A DNA stretch of 64,000 nucleotides from Anaeramoeba flamelloides. Its lineage: Eukaryota > Metamonada > Anaeramoebidae. The notes under the pieces were generated by a model. That model saw nothing but the letters and a program-made list of their open reading frames with translations. It was not told the DNA's origin and made no database searches. Position numbers and translations under genes: made by a program. The stretch covers positions 14,594,501-14,658,500 of the forward strand of contig JANTQA010000012.1 in the NCBI GenBank assembly GCA_027625915.1, written 5' to 3'. This document shows, piece after piece, positions 1-12,582 of the stretch (the stretch's first letter is position 1; the number at the start of each line of letters is the position of its first letter).

Positions 1-286
1 ATTGACCTTTAATGTTAATTGTCAATTATTTATTAATTTTTTTGAAATTTAAAATAATAAGTTTTATTTTTTTAAAAAAAATCAACCAAAGACGATTCAA
101 CAAAAAGGTATTATTTAAAAGAGTTATTTGATAATATCAATTTTTTTATTAGAATTATTAATTGGAAATAATTTTATTAGTTTGGCAATCTTTAAAATTT
201 TTAGAAATAATTGTAATAGTCATTGATGCTAACTAATCATTGGGTATAGATTATTTGGTAGAAATGATCAAAACTATATTATTAAT

Positions 287-486
287 TACATTCAGTTCCA
301 CTTTTAATACACAAAATTTCAACGAAATTTAAGGCACAAAAAAAAATCTCAAATTTAGACACAAAATTCAAATCCTGGTAAAATAATTTGTGTCAAAAAA
401 ATTCCAAAATATATATTTTAAATTGAGATTTTACTTTGCATTAAATTTAGTTGAAAGTTTATGTCTTAACAATGGAAATGACTGTA
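287..486. repeat. Foldback MITE, family 1, copy a
   Basis: A roughly 200 bp element whose two halves are inverted copies of each other. The left arm reads CAGTTCCACTTTTAA and then AACGAAATTTAAGGCAC; the right arm is its complement, ending GGAAATGACTG. A TA dinucleotide flanks each end. The family consensus terminus is CAGTCAGTTCCACTTTTAAG. TA target duplication plus a CAGT terminus is typical of Tc1/mariner-derived MITEs. There is no coding capacity. This copy has diverged at its left tip (CATTCAG instead of CAGTCAG). Confidence 0.8.
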
Positions 487-1189
487 GTGTTTTGAAATAA
501 TCTAATTGATAAGTATTTCTTTTAATTTTAAGTTGATTATATCAGTTTTTCAAAAAATTATTTGGGAGTATATCTAATTTCAATGTTTGGTTATTTGTTG
601 CTTTTATTTTCTTCAATAAAAAGGAAAAATCGTGGGGGGGGTATATAGTTGAATTTACTATATTTTTTTCAATTTTAAAATGATTAAAGTAATAATTTAT
701 AAAAATAAGTCCATTTTTTCATGTAATTTGATTTTATACTTTTGAGTTTTTTTAAAAAAATATTATATTTTGAATCCATTTTTTTTTTCAAAAAATAAGA
801 TTTCTTTCTTCAGATCAAAGAATTTAATTGTTTTTAAATAATTGGGAAAATATTTTAAATTTTGAACTTTTGACAAATGAAAAATAGATTATACTTTGAA
901 CAAGATAGAATTCTTTTCTGAAAATTACATTTCAAGTAACTAATTAGTTTAGTTAAAAGATATTTTGCTTTATTGTTCAATTTCAGGATATTGTAAAAAA
1001 TTTCTGAATTTTTAATATTTGATTAAATAGAAGATTTTTTTTTAATTTTACTGGTTATAGAATACCTTGGCTGAATTAATAATCTAATGAGAGTTATATT
1101 TTCACAGGACTGGTTTTAAGATGAAGAAGTAATAAAAAACAACACTTTTAATTAGAAAACCAAGATTCAAGTTTTATTGTCAAGTAAAC

Positions 1190-1380
1190 GATATTTCAAA
1201 ATCATTGGATAATTAAATATCAAATTTAGTAAATAAATATTTTTAGAAATTAAAGTTATCTATAATAATAAATAAATTACTATTCTAATATTCAGTTCTA
1301 TACACTAGAAATATTTATTTTTGAACTTAAAATAAAATAAAAAAAAAAATAGGGTCATTTATTAAAAAAATGAGTTTACT
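1190..1380 (+). repeat. Dispersed repeat G, copy 1
   Basis: It shares an ordered series of words with 8957-9180 and 36626-36850, all in the same orientation: TTTCAAAATCATT, ATCTATAATAA, then CAGTTCTA..ACTAGAAATATTT, and an A-rich stretch before GTTTA. I cannot define the element's ends. It is non-coding and of unknown class. Confidence 0.6.
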
Positions 1381-2501
1381 TTCCAAATTGATCAACAGTT
1401 TTTGAAAAAAGATTATTTGACAACAAAAATAACATTTTGAAAATTGTTAATCAAATTATTTCCAGAAAAGACAAAAGGATATCAATATTTTACAATTTAA
1501 TGATGCAAAGTAAAATAAAAACTATATTTTATAAATCAACCAAAAGAACAAATAATAGCTTTTTTTACAGCTTATTATCTATTATTATTCAAGATTAAAA
1601 AAGAAAAATCTTTTAGAAACTCATTGTTTTCTTTATTGTTCGTAACCAAAATAAAATATTTTCTTTGATCTCTTGATTTTTTTTTTTAGAATTCAGTTGC
1701 TATTTGAAGAAAAATTTTCAATTTTATCAATTTTAAGTTGAATTTTCATATGATTTTATACAATTAATAAGTTTTAAGATTGACTTTGTTCAAATTTTAG
1801 AGGAATGATTCAAGAAAAAAAAATAACAATATAATATGTTTAGTAAAAAGTTCATTAGAAGAATATTTTCCTTGTATATTGTTAAAAATGGAGTTAATTT
1901 CTTTTTAATTGATAATTTTGAACCCAATTGTCTGTATTTTCTTTACCATAAGATTAAAAAGAAAAGAAAAAAAAGATGAAAAATAAAAACGAAAATATGA
2001 AAAAAAATTTCAAGAAAGTAAATACTGATAAATTCACAAAAGTGTTTTTAATTTATTTGTTCACTATGCTATTTTTGAAAATTTTTTTATGAGATTTGAA
2101 TTATTTGATTTTACGGAATACAAAGAAAATTTGTAAATTAGTTGGAAACAAGACTTTTGTTGGAATAAAAATGGTATAAAAGTAGGTTTGAAAGATTATT
2201 TAAAAATTGAAATTGATCAAAAAGTTTTGAATTCTTTATTTTGAATTTATCAGTAATATTAATAAATTGTCAAATTTTGAATTTGGAATTAGGAATAATA
2301 ATTTAGAATTCATTTTTTTTCTCAGTTTTTGAGAATCTGGGGAAATGGTAAATCAGTGAATATGTTGAAGTTATTTTGTTGTTTGGGGATTTATTCTGAA
2401 ATTTATATCAAATAAATCCCTTAACACACCACCAGTTAAAATTAGTTCTCTTTTAAGTCTAATACTACGGATAAATTCTAAGAAAGATCTGAAAAAGTTT
2501 T

Positions 2502-2978
2502 TACAGTGGTGTAAATAACCCGTGTTGACATCCTTTAACCCATTACTAAAATTTAACTCATGTTTTTTTTTCATACTTGGGTATTTGAAGGCAGGAAGAA
2601 CTTATAGCTTCTTGGTTTGTATTTAAATTGACTTTTGAGGTTAGATCTTTGATTAATCTAAATGACTCAATAATATTAAATACTTTTGTTTCAAAAATTT
2701 CAGCATTTATAGAAAATTTCAGAGAAGAAATGATTTTTTTTCGAATTCAAAAAATGAAATTTTGCTCATTTTTTTAGGCAAAAAATCACATTTTAATCTT
2801 TCAATATCTTCATAATTCTTTTTTAATATTTATTTAAAGAACACTATTTCCTGTTTATATACTACTTTCACCCCATTGATTTGTTTCTTTTATTTCTACA
2901 GTCAACCAATATTTTTTGCATGAGTTAAATTTTCGTAATGGGTTTAAATAAAAAACACGGGTTATTTAAACCACTGTA
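2502..2978. mobile_element. TA-flanked inverted-repeat transposon relic, family 2
   Basis: The left terminus CAGTGGTGTAAATAACCCG and the right terminus, its complement ending CACGGGTTATTTAAACCACTG, are imperfect inverted repeats of roughly 60 bp; both include a TAACCCATTAC/GTAATGGGTT block. TA flanks both ends. The interior of about 350 bp has no transposase frame. A diverged internal copy is found at 47120-47463. TA flanks and a CAGTG tip suggest a non-autonomous Tc1/mariner relative. Confidence 0.75.
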
Positions 2979-4572
2979 CTGCATTTTCCATTTTACAACT
3001 TTTTTTATACAAGCTTTCAATAAAGCATTCTTGCTGTTTAAATGTGAAGAAACTTTGTAAAATTGGTTTGGTTTTGTAAAGAATTTTCTCCTGAGTTGTG
3101 TTATAAGTCGAGATATGAAGATTACAAAAAGGGAAATTGAACTTAAAATTTTTTAAAATAAATTTGAATTTCTCCTTAAGTTAACAAATTAACAGATTTT
3201 TTCATCGTGTTCCAACAACACCAAATTCATGTCGAATGTTATCCAGAAAGCTAAATCATTATGATTGTTAAACTTTTTGTGCTTTTGAGAAAAGTCTAAA
3301 TAAAAAACTCTATTTGATCAAAATTTTTTGAAATTTCTCCCTAAAAAGACCATTCAAATCAAGAATGTCTAACAGTCTCATGGAATTTGAGAAAAATTAG
3401 TTGTAAAACATGGCAGAATAATAGAAAATTTTTCTCATGTAGTTAATACTCGAATCAAGAAGAATTTAACCATTAAAGTAATAAAACTAGAAAGAATATT
3501 TTATGGTGTCCATTACTGAAAGGGATAAATAATAATAGTTTCCAATTAATAAACACAAAATTTTTATTTCACCTTACCAAATATTTAAAAATTATTTGGT
3601 GTAATAACGTAAACATATTTAACAAGCCCAATTGGAAACAATTATTGTTAGATCTTTTATTAAGCTTCGGTAAGGTATTTTGAGATAAAATTTTGAAGAG
3701 TTTTGTTTGAATTTATCAGTTTGATCCATTAATAAACGAAAAAAAAAATAATTAAGACAACATATGTGTTAAAACATAATAAGAGTCTTTAAAACACAAT
3801 TTTAGGTTCAGATATTACTTTGATTGATCAATTATTAAAAAGTTGTTCAAAAAAATTGACTATTTTTACTGATCTCCAAAAACCACATAAAAAATTTTGA
3901 TATAAAGAAAGTAGATTAAAATTGTGTTCATTGGTTCGGTTGGAAATAATATAATGGGTTATTATTTGAAGTTAATTGGTTTCTTCTTTTTATTGATTTT
4001 AGTTTCTATGAAATTTCCCAATTAAAAAACTAACCTTTCCTTTTTCTCCCTGTTTCATTGTTTTTTGATAAGGTAATTTTCCAAAAGTTTTTTAAATAAA
4101 AAGTGTGAATAAACCAACAGTTTCTTTCTTCCTACCCACCTTCAACCTAAAATGACAGTCAACAAAAAAACAAAAAACGGAATTTGGATCTAATAATTTA
4201 AGTTTTTTGTATCTTTTACAAAGTTGTATTTTGATTAGAAGAAAGAAACTAAAGATCAAATCAAGCCACCCAAGAGATAAACAAGTGGGTTTTCACTTGG
4301 ATCTGATTTTCTCTTGTAGAAAAATTTTGAACACCACCAAAACAATTTTCCCTTTTGTTGAATTTCTCCTTTTTCGAATATTCAAACTTTTTTTGCAATT
4401 TTTGGAATGCAAATCTAAAGCCTTGTTGTGTGTTTTTTTTTCTCGAGAGAGAGAGTCTCTCTAAATTTGAAAGAGATAATACTTGTTAAAAAAATAAAAT
4501 CTTTTAATCTTTGGATTATTTTTATTATTTTCATTATTTTTTCTTCTCTCTATTTCAGAATTCCCAATCCAA

Positions 4573-5271
4573 ATGTCCAATTTTGAAGGCTTTTCATTAC
4601 GAACAAAGCTCAATAACTCTAAGGGCTCTTGGGACAACAAAAGAAATGATCGTGAAGGTTTCTCAAAGCCCAACCAGACATCAGTAACATTTGTAAAAAA
4701 AAGTGATCAACAAAAAAAATGCAAATCACTTTCTGTGAATGTGGATGCAAAGGAAAACAAACTGATGATACTTGCGATCCAATCAACAAACCTTATTCTG
4801 TCATATGAAAAACAAAAATTGTCACAAGCCTTTTCTTCCACAAAAGATCGCAAATCCGAACAGATCAAAACAAAACCAAACCTTAATTGTTGTCACAAGA
4901 AGCCCAAGCCTGGGATCAGTCTCAAAGAGTTAAAACAGTTCTTGAACCAAAGGCCAAAACCCTCCTGGAAATTAAGAATCGAAACCTTCTATATATACCA
5001 ACCAAATTTACTAAGGGGCTGGTCTTGTGGTCTCTCAGAAATCTTGTCGAAAGACAAAAAAGCATTTGTAAACGAGAAAATAATCGTCTCAAAGGGATTA
5101 ATCAAACTTTCTGCTGATTTGACAAAGCAATCCAACAACCACAAGGACTGGGTCAAGGCTTACAAATCATCACAACGAGGAATTGAGGAGTACTTGAGAA
5201 AACTTGGCTATGTTCGTAAAGATAGATATACACGTAAAAACTTGACATTTGTAAGAAATCAACTCAAGTAA
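4573..5271 (+). CDS. Hypothetical lysine-rich protein, 232 aa
   Basis: An open frame of 232 codons from ATG to TAA with no internal stop and noticeably lower A/T than its surroundings. I do not recognise the family. The product is basic (many Lys, Asn, Gln), with no signal peptide, membrane segment or zinc motif. It has a Cys-Cys-His at about residues 104-106 and ends with a short aromatic/basic segment (YLRKLGYVRKDRYTRKN) that could fold as a small helical domain. A TTTCAG sits just upstream of the start, so a 5' UTR intron is possible. The stop lies inside AAGTAAATC, which could instead be a splice donor, so the frame may be only one exon of a longer gene. It has no close neighbours. It could also be a domesticated or decayed transposon ORF. 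Confidence 0.45.
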   Translation: MSNFEGFSLRTKLNNSKGSWDNKRNDREGFSKPNQTSVTFVKKSDQQKKCKSLSVNVDAKENKLMILAIQSTNLILSYEKQKLSQAFSSTKDRKSEQIKTKPNLNCCHKKPKPGISLKELKQFLNQRPKPSWKLRIETFYIYQPNLLRGWSCGLSEILSKDKKAFVNEKIIVSKGLIKLSADLTKQSNNHKDWVKAYKSSQRGIEEYLRKLGYVRKDRYTRKNLTFVRNQLK

Positions 5272-7975
5272 ATCGGAGAAGAATTTAAGGTACCTTTCGT
5301 TTGTTTTTCGATTACAAGTATTCTTTTTTGTTATTAATTGTTTTTTTTTTTTTTTATTTTTTTTTACTCTTTCGCACTGATTTCTTTCTTTTGGTGTAAT
5401 TTTTCTCATTTTTTAGACTTTTTATTTTATATAATTTTTGGTCCAAAGCTATTCAAAAATAAAAAATTTTTAACTTTTTCATCATTTTTTTTAAGTTATT
5501 CTGACTTCTTGTCGTACTGTTTTGATTTTTGAAAACATTTTTTTTTTTAAGAACAGAAGTTAGGTAACAATTTTTTTTGATGGCATTTAGAGAATTCTTT
5601 CTTCAACATTTAATTTACAAGATCAAAATTAAAAATTTCCAAATTTTTTCCTCCTTACTAAATTTATCAAAAGCAAAACAAGCTTTTGGCTTATTGAGAA
5701 AAATTTCTACTTGTTGTGTAATTTACATTTTTAATGTTCAGAAATGACAAAAAACAAAAAGTAAATACCTACAAATATCTAATAAAAGAGTTCAAATCTG
5801 AATTCTTTAAAAAATACTTTATTGCGGTCTTATCATCAAAAATAGTCTTAAAAAAAAATCTTTTTCTCAGATTTAGAAACACATTATCTTCTTTTCACTT
5901 GAAATTTATCATACATATCATTTTTTTCTTTAATTTTAGAGTTGGTTGATACAAAAGAAGTTTAAATTCAAATCTTTATTGAAATATCAAAAGTGAGATT
6001 TTCTTCAGATATTAAAAAAAGTTAAACAAAGCTCATCATCAATTTATTTTATTAAAGGAAGACTTAAATTCAAAATAATCACTATCCTGAAATTTATGGT
6101 TTCTCTAAATTCCCACAAATGTTTATAAAATTTTTATAATTGGATTTTTTCGATTAAATTTCAAGAGAAATATATTCAAAATTGCTTACTACAGAGAATA
6201 CTCCAAAACCCATCTGGTTTTACAAAGTTTTCTAAAAACCAATGCAAATAAAATCGTTTTCCATCTTGTGTAAAAAAATATCAAGAGTAAAATGAAACAA
6301 AATTATGAAAAAGATTGATTTGATTCACTCTCGAGAACAACTTTACTATCTAAAAGAAGAGAATAAAATTTTTTACAAAAATTTCAAATCTGTTGAGAAA
6401 ACACTTCTTTTAGGGCATTTTCTGTTGAATTTTTTATTAAATTCCTTTAAATTATTCAGCGAAATGTAAGAACATTAATAGTAGAAGAATTATTCGTTGT
6501 CACACACGTCATTTGGTTTCTTATAAGAACTCTTTGAATAGTTTTTGCCATTGAAATGGTTGCTTAATTGAAAACTAAACTTTTTAAAAAAATTCTATTT
6601 TTTTTTTATAATAGTCACACTTAACAAAGTATTGTTGAGATCTTTACGTTAGTTATTTGATTTTTCAGATTTGCTATTTTCTAATTCTTTTTGAAAAAAT
6701 AAAGGATATTCTAAAATATTTAAAAAAATAAAAAAAAGAAAGAAGATTGAACTATTTAATACTTGAACAACAAGTGTGTAAGATTTCAAAGCAACTAATC
6801 ACCATTTTAAAAATTTTTTAACTCTCGTGGTAAATGGGTTGTTCCAAGAGTTTTTGTAAAAACTAGACTTCTTTATTTTTTTGTTCGTTTCCAAAATATA
6901 ATTTTTCCTGGATACCTCAACCTTTTTATTGAAAACAAAGATCACTTAAAGAAATATTTTTTTTCTATTCCTTTTTTTTTTTTTATTTGTTAAAAATGAA
7001 AACAAAAAAAAATTGATCAACAAAACAAAAAATTCACATTCTCTTTATTTTTATCTCAAGAGAAAACCTGTCTAATATTCAAATAGGTATGTAAAACTCT
7101 TGTAGGACTTTTTGTAAAATTACCTAAAGTCAACTTTCTCAAGATTGGAATTATACAATAATTTTGTAAAATGACTGTATCCCTCACAATTTACGAAAAA
7201 AAAAAAAGTTTTCAAGTTGAGACGTAATAACCCCTCGAATTTAATTACAAATTCTAATAAGAAGATATTTTTTTTTGTGATTAACTCTTGTAGTTTAATG
7301 CATTCAAAAATTTCACAGATTTTTCGTTTGTTACTTTTAAAGTATTTTGACAAAAAATTTGGAACATTAATCTTAGAGTTATTTATCAAAGCAACAACAC
7401 ACAGGTTACAAGGTTATCTCGAAAACTTTTTGCAAACTTGACAACTTTAAAAAACGTAGATTTTTTTTATTAACTTATTCAACTGTTTTGTTGGAAAATA
7501 TTTTATCACTTGTCAGTTGATCAAAAAAGAAAGAACAAAAAGCTAAAAAGCAAAATAATAGGGATGGAATTTCTTCATGATGATGAACACATTTATCAAA
7601 TTTGTCTTTCATAACCTTTTCCAAAATTTTCAATCTCCTGATTTTGCTTCTTGTTGGATTTTATTCCTTTAAAATTCTAACTTTTTAATAATGCCACCTT
7701 TTGTATTTTGAATTTCTTGAGAAAACACTCTAATTTCATTAATAGTTTCAATTCCATCGTTATTTTGCTTTTTTTAGGTTTTAACATGTAAATTGGAAAT
7801 AAAATAAAAATTTCTCATAAAGTTTTTTTGTTGATTAAGGAATAACTCTCAAAATGAATTCCAAAGACCAAACACAGACTACAATGATTATTAATTGTTA
7901 TAATTATTCCGATCTATGATTAATGAGTAAAATAAATCTTTTGACAGACAAATAAATTAGCTTTGGAATTTTAGA

Positions 7976-8224
7976 CAGTTATTTTCCAATAGAAAATGAA
8001 AAATTTTTATTTCAATTTCCAAAATGGATATTAACTTTTCAATCAAATTAGAAGAGTAAAAATTTTTTCCAAGAATTCAACCAAGTAAGTTTAATTAATT
8101 GTCGAAAAATATCATTTCTATAAGATTTTGTAAAGAACTTTGGGTTTACTTTCAACAATTATACTAGAAAAATATTTTGGGAATTGAAATAAAAATTTTC
8201 ATTTTTTAATAGGAAAATAATAGT
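7976..8224 (+). repeat. Inverted-repeat MITE, family F, copy 1
   Basis: An element of about 250 bp whose ends are inverted copies over about 45 bp. The left arm has TATTTTCCAATAGAAAATG and TTTTTATTTCAATTTCC. The right arm has GGGAATTGAAATAAAAATTT and ends with GGAAAATAATAG. The interior does not code. Another copy lies in reverse orientation at 21199-21465. The transposon superfamily is not clear from the ends. Confidence 0.7.
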
Positions 8225-8956
8225 AAATCAAAAAAATTGGGCAAAGGCACTTGGAAAAAAAATTATTTTATGTTTCTAATTCAAAAAAATTCAGATCGAT
8301 CTGCCAAGAAGTATGCAATCAAAACGTCGCTTTAAAAAAACAATTTTGATCAAAAAATTTGGTAAATTTATTTTATTTTGAGGCTACTTGTGTAATTCAA
8401 AAATGTGTAGGATTGTAAAAGTTTTTTACAAATTAAAAGCTTATAACTTTTACATAGAAGTTCTAAACTTTATCGATCCATCAAATTAACAAAAAAAAAA
8501 ATAACTATAAAAATTAAATGTGTTTCTTAAACATCTTTTATTTAAAAAAGGAAATCCCACAATTCCATTATTATATATGAAAAAATTGCTCAAACAATTT
8601 TGATTTTTTGCAAGAATCAAAAATATTTTAATAAATTGAATTGATGATTCATATTAATATTCAAATTCAATCCATTATTTAAATAATTTGATAAAATTTC
8701 AATATGCTAATCTTCAAAATTGATTTAAATTAAAGTATATACTATTTTCTATCAAAATTGGATGTTGGATTGGTACACGAAGAAAAAAAAAGAATAGTCT
8801 TAAAATGGCAACAACATATCTAGGAAAAAAATAAATTGGAAAATTAAAGTTAGACAAAAAGTTGCTTTAATTAACATTTCATTAGAATTGATAAAGTTTC
8901 TTTACTTTATAAACTAATAGTACCGTTCTTAAAAATCTTGAGGCAATTGTAAACTA

Positions 8957-9180
8957 TATTTCAAAATCATTGGCCCACTAAAAAATCAAATTTTGAAAAT
9001 CAAATTTTGAAAATCAATATTTTTATCCTTGGATTTATCTATAATGGTAAAAACAATTACCATTTTATTATTCAGTTCTATAAACTAGAAATATTTATTT
9101 TTCATCTCAATATAAAATAAAAAAAAAAGTAAATAAAAATTGGGCCATTCATTATGAAATTTAGTTTATTTATTGTTTTC
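8957..9180 (+). repeat. Dispersed repeat G, copy 2
   Basis: It aligns by eye with 1190-1380 and 36626-36850 (TTTCAAAATCATTGGCCC, CAGTTCTATAAACTAGAAA, ATTATGAAATTTAGTTTATT). A short internal duplication of TCAAATTTTGAAAA is specific to this copy. It does not code. Confidence 0.6.
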
Positions 9181-9474
9181 AGTTGTGTCCCCCTTTTTAA
9201 AAGTTTCGAGTCGAGAAAAAACATGTTTTTTTGGCATAACAATTTTTAAAGAAATGAAATAATTGATTTTTAGTTAATTTGAGTTATTTTGTTGAATATA
9301 TAATAATTAATAGTGTTGAAAACACTCTTTAAATCTCAAAAAACTCAAACATTACAAAGAAAAAAATTTTTACAAGAGAAATATTATATATTATAGGTTT
9401 TCTGATTTTCAAAGTTATTTGGAAATTAGTGATGTTTATTCTATTCATCTGAAGAATGAAAATCCTAACAAAAG

Positions 9475-9860
9475 TTCCCGTCAAGTACCGTAGAGTACCG
9501 TCAAGTGCCTAGGTTACCCAGAATTCAAAATAAAATAGTAAAATCTTTGATTTTGCTCTACTCTCTTCAATTCTGGAAAACCTAACGGCGGTTTTTTTCC
9601 AATTTTTGAAATGTAATTAAATTTTATTTCATTTTCTTTTAATTGCTAACATTAAAAAAAAACCAAGTACTATAATCTTGAAGTTTTCTTGGGGGTTTCT
9701 ATTTTATTTGTGAAGTGTTCTAGGTTTTTTTACTTTAGAAATAAACAGAAAATCTATTAAAATTTTAGGTTTATTTCTAAAGTAAAAAAAAAAAACCTAA
9801 AGAAAATATAAATATTTTTGAAATTAGTAGAAAACTCCAGAAAAGTCACCAGTGCCTTTT
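9475..9860. repeat. Hairpin-mosaic repeat, block M1
   Basis: A run of short imperfect palindromes joined by spacers carrying CGTCAAGTACCGTAGAGTACC and CCTAACGGCGG. One hairpin pairs TTTTTTTACTTTAGAAATAA with its complement around 9721-9800. Another pairs GAATTCAAAATAAAATAGTA with TACTCTCTTCAATTCTGG around 9520-9580. The same modules recur at eight other places in the window. There is no coding potential. It is probably part of a mobile or satellite-like family. Confidence 0.65.
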
Positions 9861-10196
9861 AAGAGTATAGAATTTAGTATACTGATAAATTCTAATAAAT
9901 TTCATAAAATTTTTAGTTCAATTTCCCTTTTTATAAATCTTCGAACTGTTCCTTATCAAACAGTCTAGGTCAAAGAATATTTTGAAGAACAACTAATTTT
10001 ACAGAGTTTATCAACATTTGAGTTCATAAAATACTTTATTCAAAGCTTGAGCTTAATAATTTCAAAAAGGAAATTCAAGTAAAAAATTCCAAAAACAAAT
10101 TGTAATTTATCAGTAATCAAATATTTTACTTAATTATTTAAAAACATGTAAAAACAAATCGGATTGGATATATTTTTAATTTTTTCAGTAAATAAA

Positions 10197-10395
10197 CAGT
10201 TATTTCTATTTTTAAGTCACAAATTTTGATAGGATTTTAAGGTACAAAACAATTCCAAATTAAGGCACATTTTTTTGGAATTTTATTTTACACAACTTAT
10301 TTTACTCTAATTTTATTTTTTTGTATTAATTTTAAATATTATTTGAGCCTTATTTTCTGTTAAAATTTTGTGTATTAAAAGTAGAACTATCTCTG
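10197..10395. repeat. Foldback MITE, family 1, copy b (degenerate)
   Basis: A decayed member of the 200 bp foldback family. Left arm: CAGTTATTTCTATTTTTAAG. Right arm: ATTAAAAGTAGAACTATCTC, ending in TG. The shared words AAATTAAGGCACA and TTTTGTGTATTAAAAG identify it. It is inserted in A/T-rich non-coding sequence. Confidence 0.6.
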
Positions 10396-11271
10396 TTATT
10401 ATTTTAATTTTTATTAATATTTTTTTTTTATTTTTCTTCTTCAATTTTTTTAATTTATTAATTTTTCTTTGATTGTCACTTCTAATATATATATTCAAAA
10501 ATATTCACTATATTTTGATTTTATATTTTAAAAAGCATCATTGTAAAAGTAATTAAACTTTTAAAAAGCTAAAATAAATTAAAAAATAAATCAAATTATT
10601 TTTTATTAATATGAAAAACATTTTTAATTTGATGAGATCATATTCAATAACTAATTTATAAAGCAATTTTTTAGAGGTATTCAAATCATGAAACAAAAAT
10701 ATTATTATTTTAAATTGAAAACACATTATAATAATAGAATTCTTGTATGTAACTCCACCATAAAAATCTTTACAAACCAAAAATCAATTTTTTTGAAAAT
10801 AAATCTTATCTGATTAATTCTCAAATAAATAATAAATTAGAAGAATAAACTAGCTAATTTATTAAGTATTATTAAAAAGCTAGAATACCAACAAAATTAA
10901 AACAAATTATCAATGAAAACAAAATACAGAGTCATTTTTAACTTTTTCACGTGAGCAAAACATAAAAAAACACATTGATAAAGTTTTAAAAAGTTAATTA
11001 ACGATTATTAAACAATTAAAAAAATTACATAATATCAACTAAAATTATTGTGATTTTTTAATCTAAAAGAACTTAACTTTAAAAAAAAAAAATCACATTC
11101 CGCTCAAAAAAAAAAAAAAAAAAATCATTATTCAATTGAACTTTATTGATTATGTTAATGAAAAAAATGAAATGATATCTAAAACTGGAAAAATGAAAAA
11201 ATTGTATAACTATTTGAAAAAAAATCACATTAATAAAATATGAAAGTAACTATATTATTGTGTGATTATTA

Positions 11272-11475
11272 TACAGTCAGTTCCACTTTTAAGACACAAA
11301 CTTTCAACTAAATTTAAGGCACAAAAAATTCTCAAATTAAGGCACAAAATTTGTATTTTTTTTTTTTTTTTACAATTTATTTTACTAGAATCTGAATTTT
11401 GTGCCTTAATTTGAGATTTTTATGATACCTTAAATTTCGTTGAAAGTTTGTGCCTTAAAAGTAGAACTGACTGTA
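11272..11475. repeat. Foldback MITE, family 1, copy c (best preserved)
   Basis: The cleanest copy: TA, then CAGTCAGTTCCACTTTTAAG, an arm with AAATTTAAGGCAC and TCAAATTAAGGCACAAAATT, a T-rich centre, then the inverted arm ending GTAGAACTGACTG and TA. The two arms, about 90 bp each, pair almost along the whole length, so the single strand would fold into one long hairpin. TA flanks and the CAGT tip point to a Tc1/mariner-derived MITE. Confidence 0.85.
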
Positions 11476-11702
11476 AAAGTTTTAATCACAACAAAAACAA
11501 TTAAATTTTAGTGTTTGTGTATATAATTTAACTGAATCATAGTACTTAAAAAAATGAAAATTGAATAAAAAAAATGATGAATTTTTGTTTTTGAAATTTT
11601 AAAAAAGATGATTGAGACCATTTCCAAAAATGATTTATTTCATGAAGCTTTTTAAAAGTTTATATTAAATTAAATTTTGTTTAAAATATTTAGAAAAAAA
11701 TG

Positions 11703-11902
11703 TACAGTCAGTTCCACTTTTAAGGCACAAAATGTTATAAAATTTAAACCACCATAAAAATCTCAAATTAAGGTACAGAATTCAGATTATAATAAAATAA
11801 ATTGTCAAAATAAAAAATTACAAATGTTGTACCTTAATTTGAGATTTTTCTTGTGCCTTAAATTTTGTAACAGTTTGTGCCTTAAAAGCGGGAATGACTG
11901 TA
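11703..11902. repeat. Foldback MITE, family 1, copy d
   Basis: A second copy only 227 bp downstream of copy c. It begins TA-CAGTCAGTTCCACTTTTAAG and ends GGGAATGACTG-TA. Several positions differ from copy c, so this is an independent insertion or an old duplication rather than a recent tandem copy. Confidence 0.8.
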
Positions 11903-11933
11903 ATATCGTTTAGATTTTCATTGTTTTCTGTTT

Positions 11934-11998
11934 CACAAGTGTAAATATGGAATGTTGTAAATACTCTATTTTTTACAACATTCATATTTACACTAGTG
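11934..11998. repeat. Short hairpin
   Basis: Two inverted arms, CACAAGTGTAAATATGGAAT and its near complement ending ATTTACACTAGTG, surround a loop of about 15 bp. The total is 65 bp. It sits 32 bp beyond MITE copy d. There is no coding potential; it could be a very short foldback element. Confidence 0.6.
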
Positions 11999-12550
11999 TT
12001 TTATCGTGCTCCTTCAATGAGGATGTATTAAAAATACAAAAAATCATTTTTTACATTGAAAAGTATCAAAAATTGGTCAAATGAACATTATTAGGTCAAT
12101 TATTATGTTGGAATTTAGGGACTTTTATAAATAATTCTTAATATTTATTCAGATTTTTTTATGAAAAACACTCTTCTTATTGAGATAAATCAAGTATGAA
12201 AATGAAAAAATGGTGATTTCTCCATTTTTATCGTATACTTTACCAAAAAAAATCAATTATTTTCAAAATAATGGTAAATACCAAGATGAAGAATTTATAC
12301 ACAAAAGAATTAAAATAAAATCTCAAAAACTTAAGACCATAAAAAATATTTTTAAAATTAACTTTAACAATTCCAAAAATAAAAATACTAAATAGAAAAA
12401 AATATCAAATTGATTTTAATTGTCCAACAGTAAAAATTCTCATTTTTTATATTTTTTTACACTTTTTTTTGTTCATTTTTAAACAAAAAAAAAAAAAAAA
12501 AACACTAACATTGTATTCTTTTTTGCAATTAAAAAAAAATATAAATAATT

Positions 12551-12582
12551 AAATTAAACCAAAATTTAAATTGGTTTAATTT
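12551..12582. repeat. 32-bp near-perfect palindrome
   Basis: Arms AAATTAAACCAA and TTGGTTTAATTT are perfect inverted repeats of 12 bp around an 8 bp A/T centre. It lies in gene-free sequence about 1 kb from the transporter's 3' end. No function is evident. Confidence 0.6.

Larger units (their letters stand above)
1..4200. other. Gene-free AT-rich region with MITEs
   Basis: No open frame here looks coding: those present are short, homopolymer-rich and lack recognisable motifs. The region holds a foldback MITE (287-486), a copy of dispersed repeat G (about 1190-1380) and a longer TA-flanked inverted-repeat element (2502-2978). The rest is A/T-rich sequence in which I see no structure. Confidence 0.6.

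Noticed and set aside
7120-7441. Overlapping frames of 89 and 74 codons on opposite strands
   Set aside because: Composition is that of local A/T-rich sequence, there are no motifs, no splice context, and no homologue is recognised.
9475-9860. CRISPR-like array of repeats
   Set aside because: Repeats are palindromic modules of different lengths with no regular spacer, in a eukaryotic genome and without cas genes.
10313-10780. Two minus-strand frames of 61 and 75 codons
   Set aside because: Lys/Ile/Asn-rich or hydrophobic low-complexity frames, the first one overlapping a degenerate MITE.
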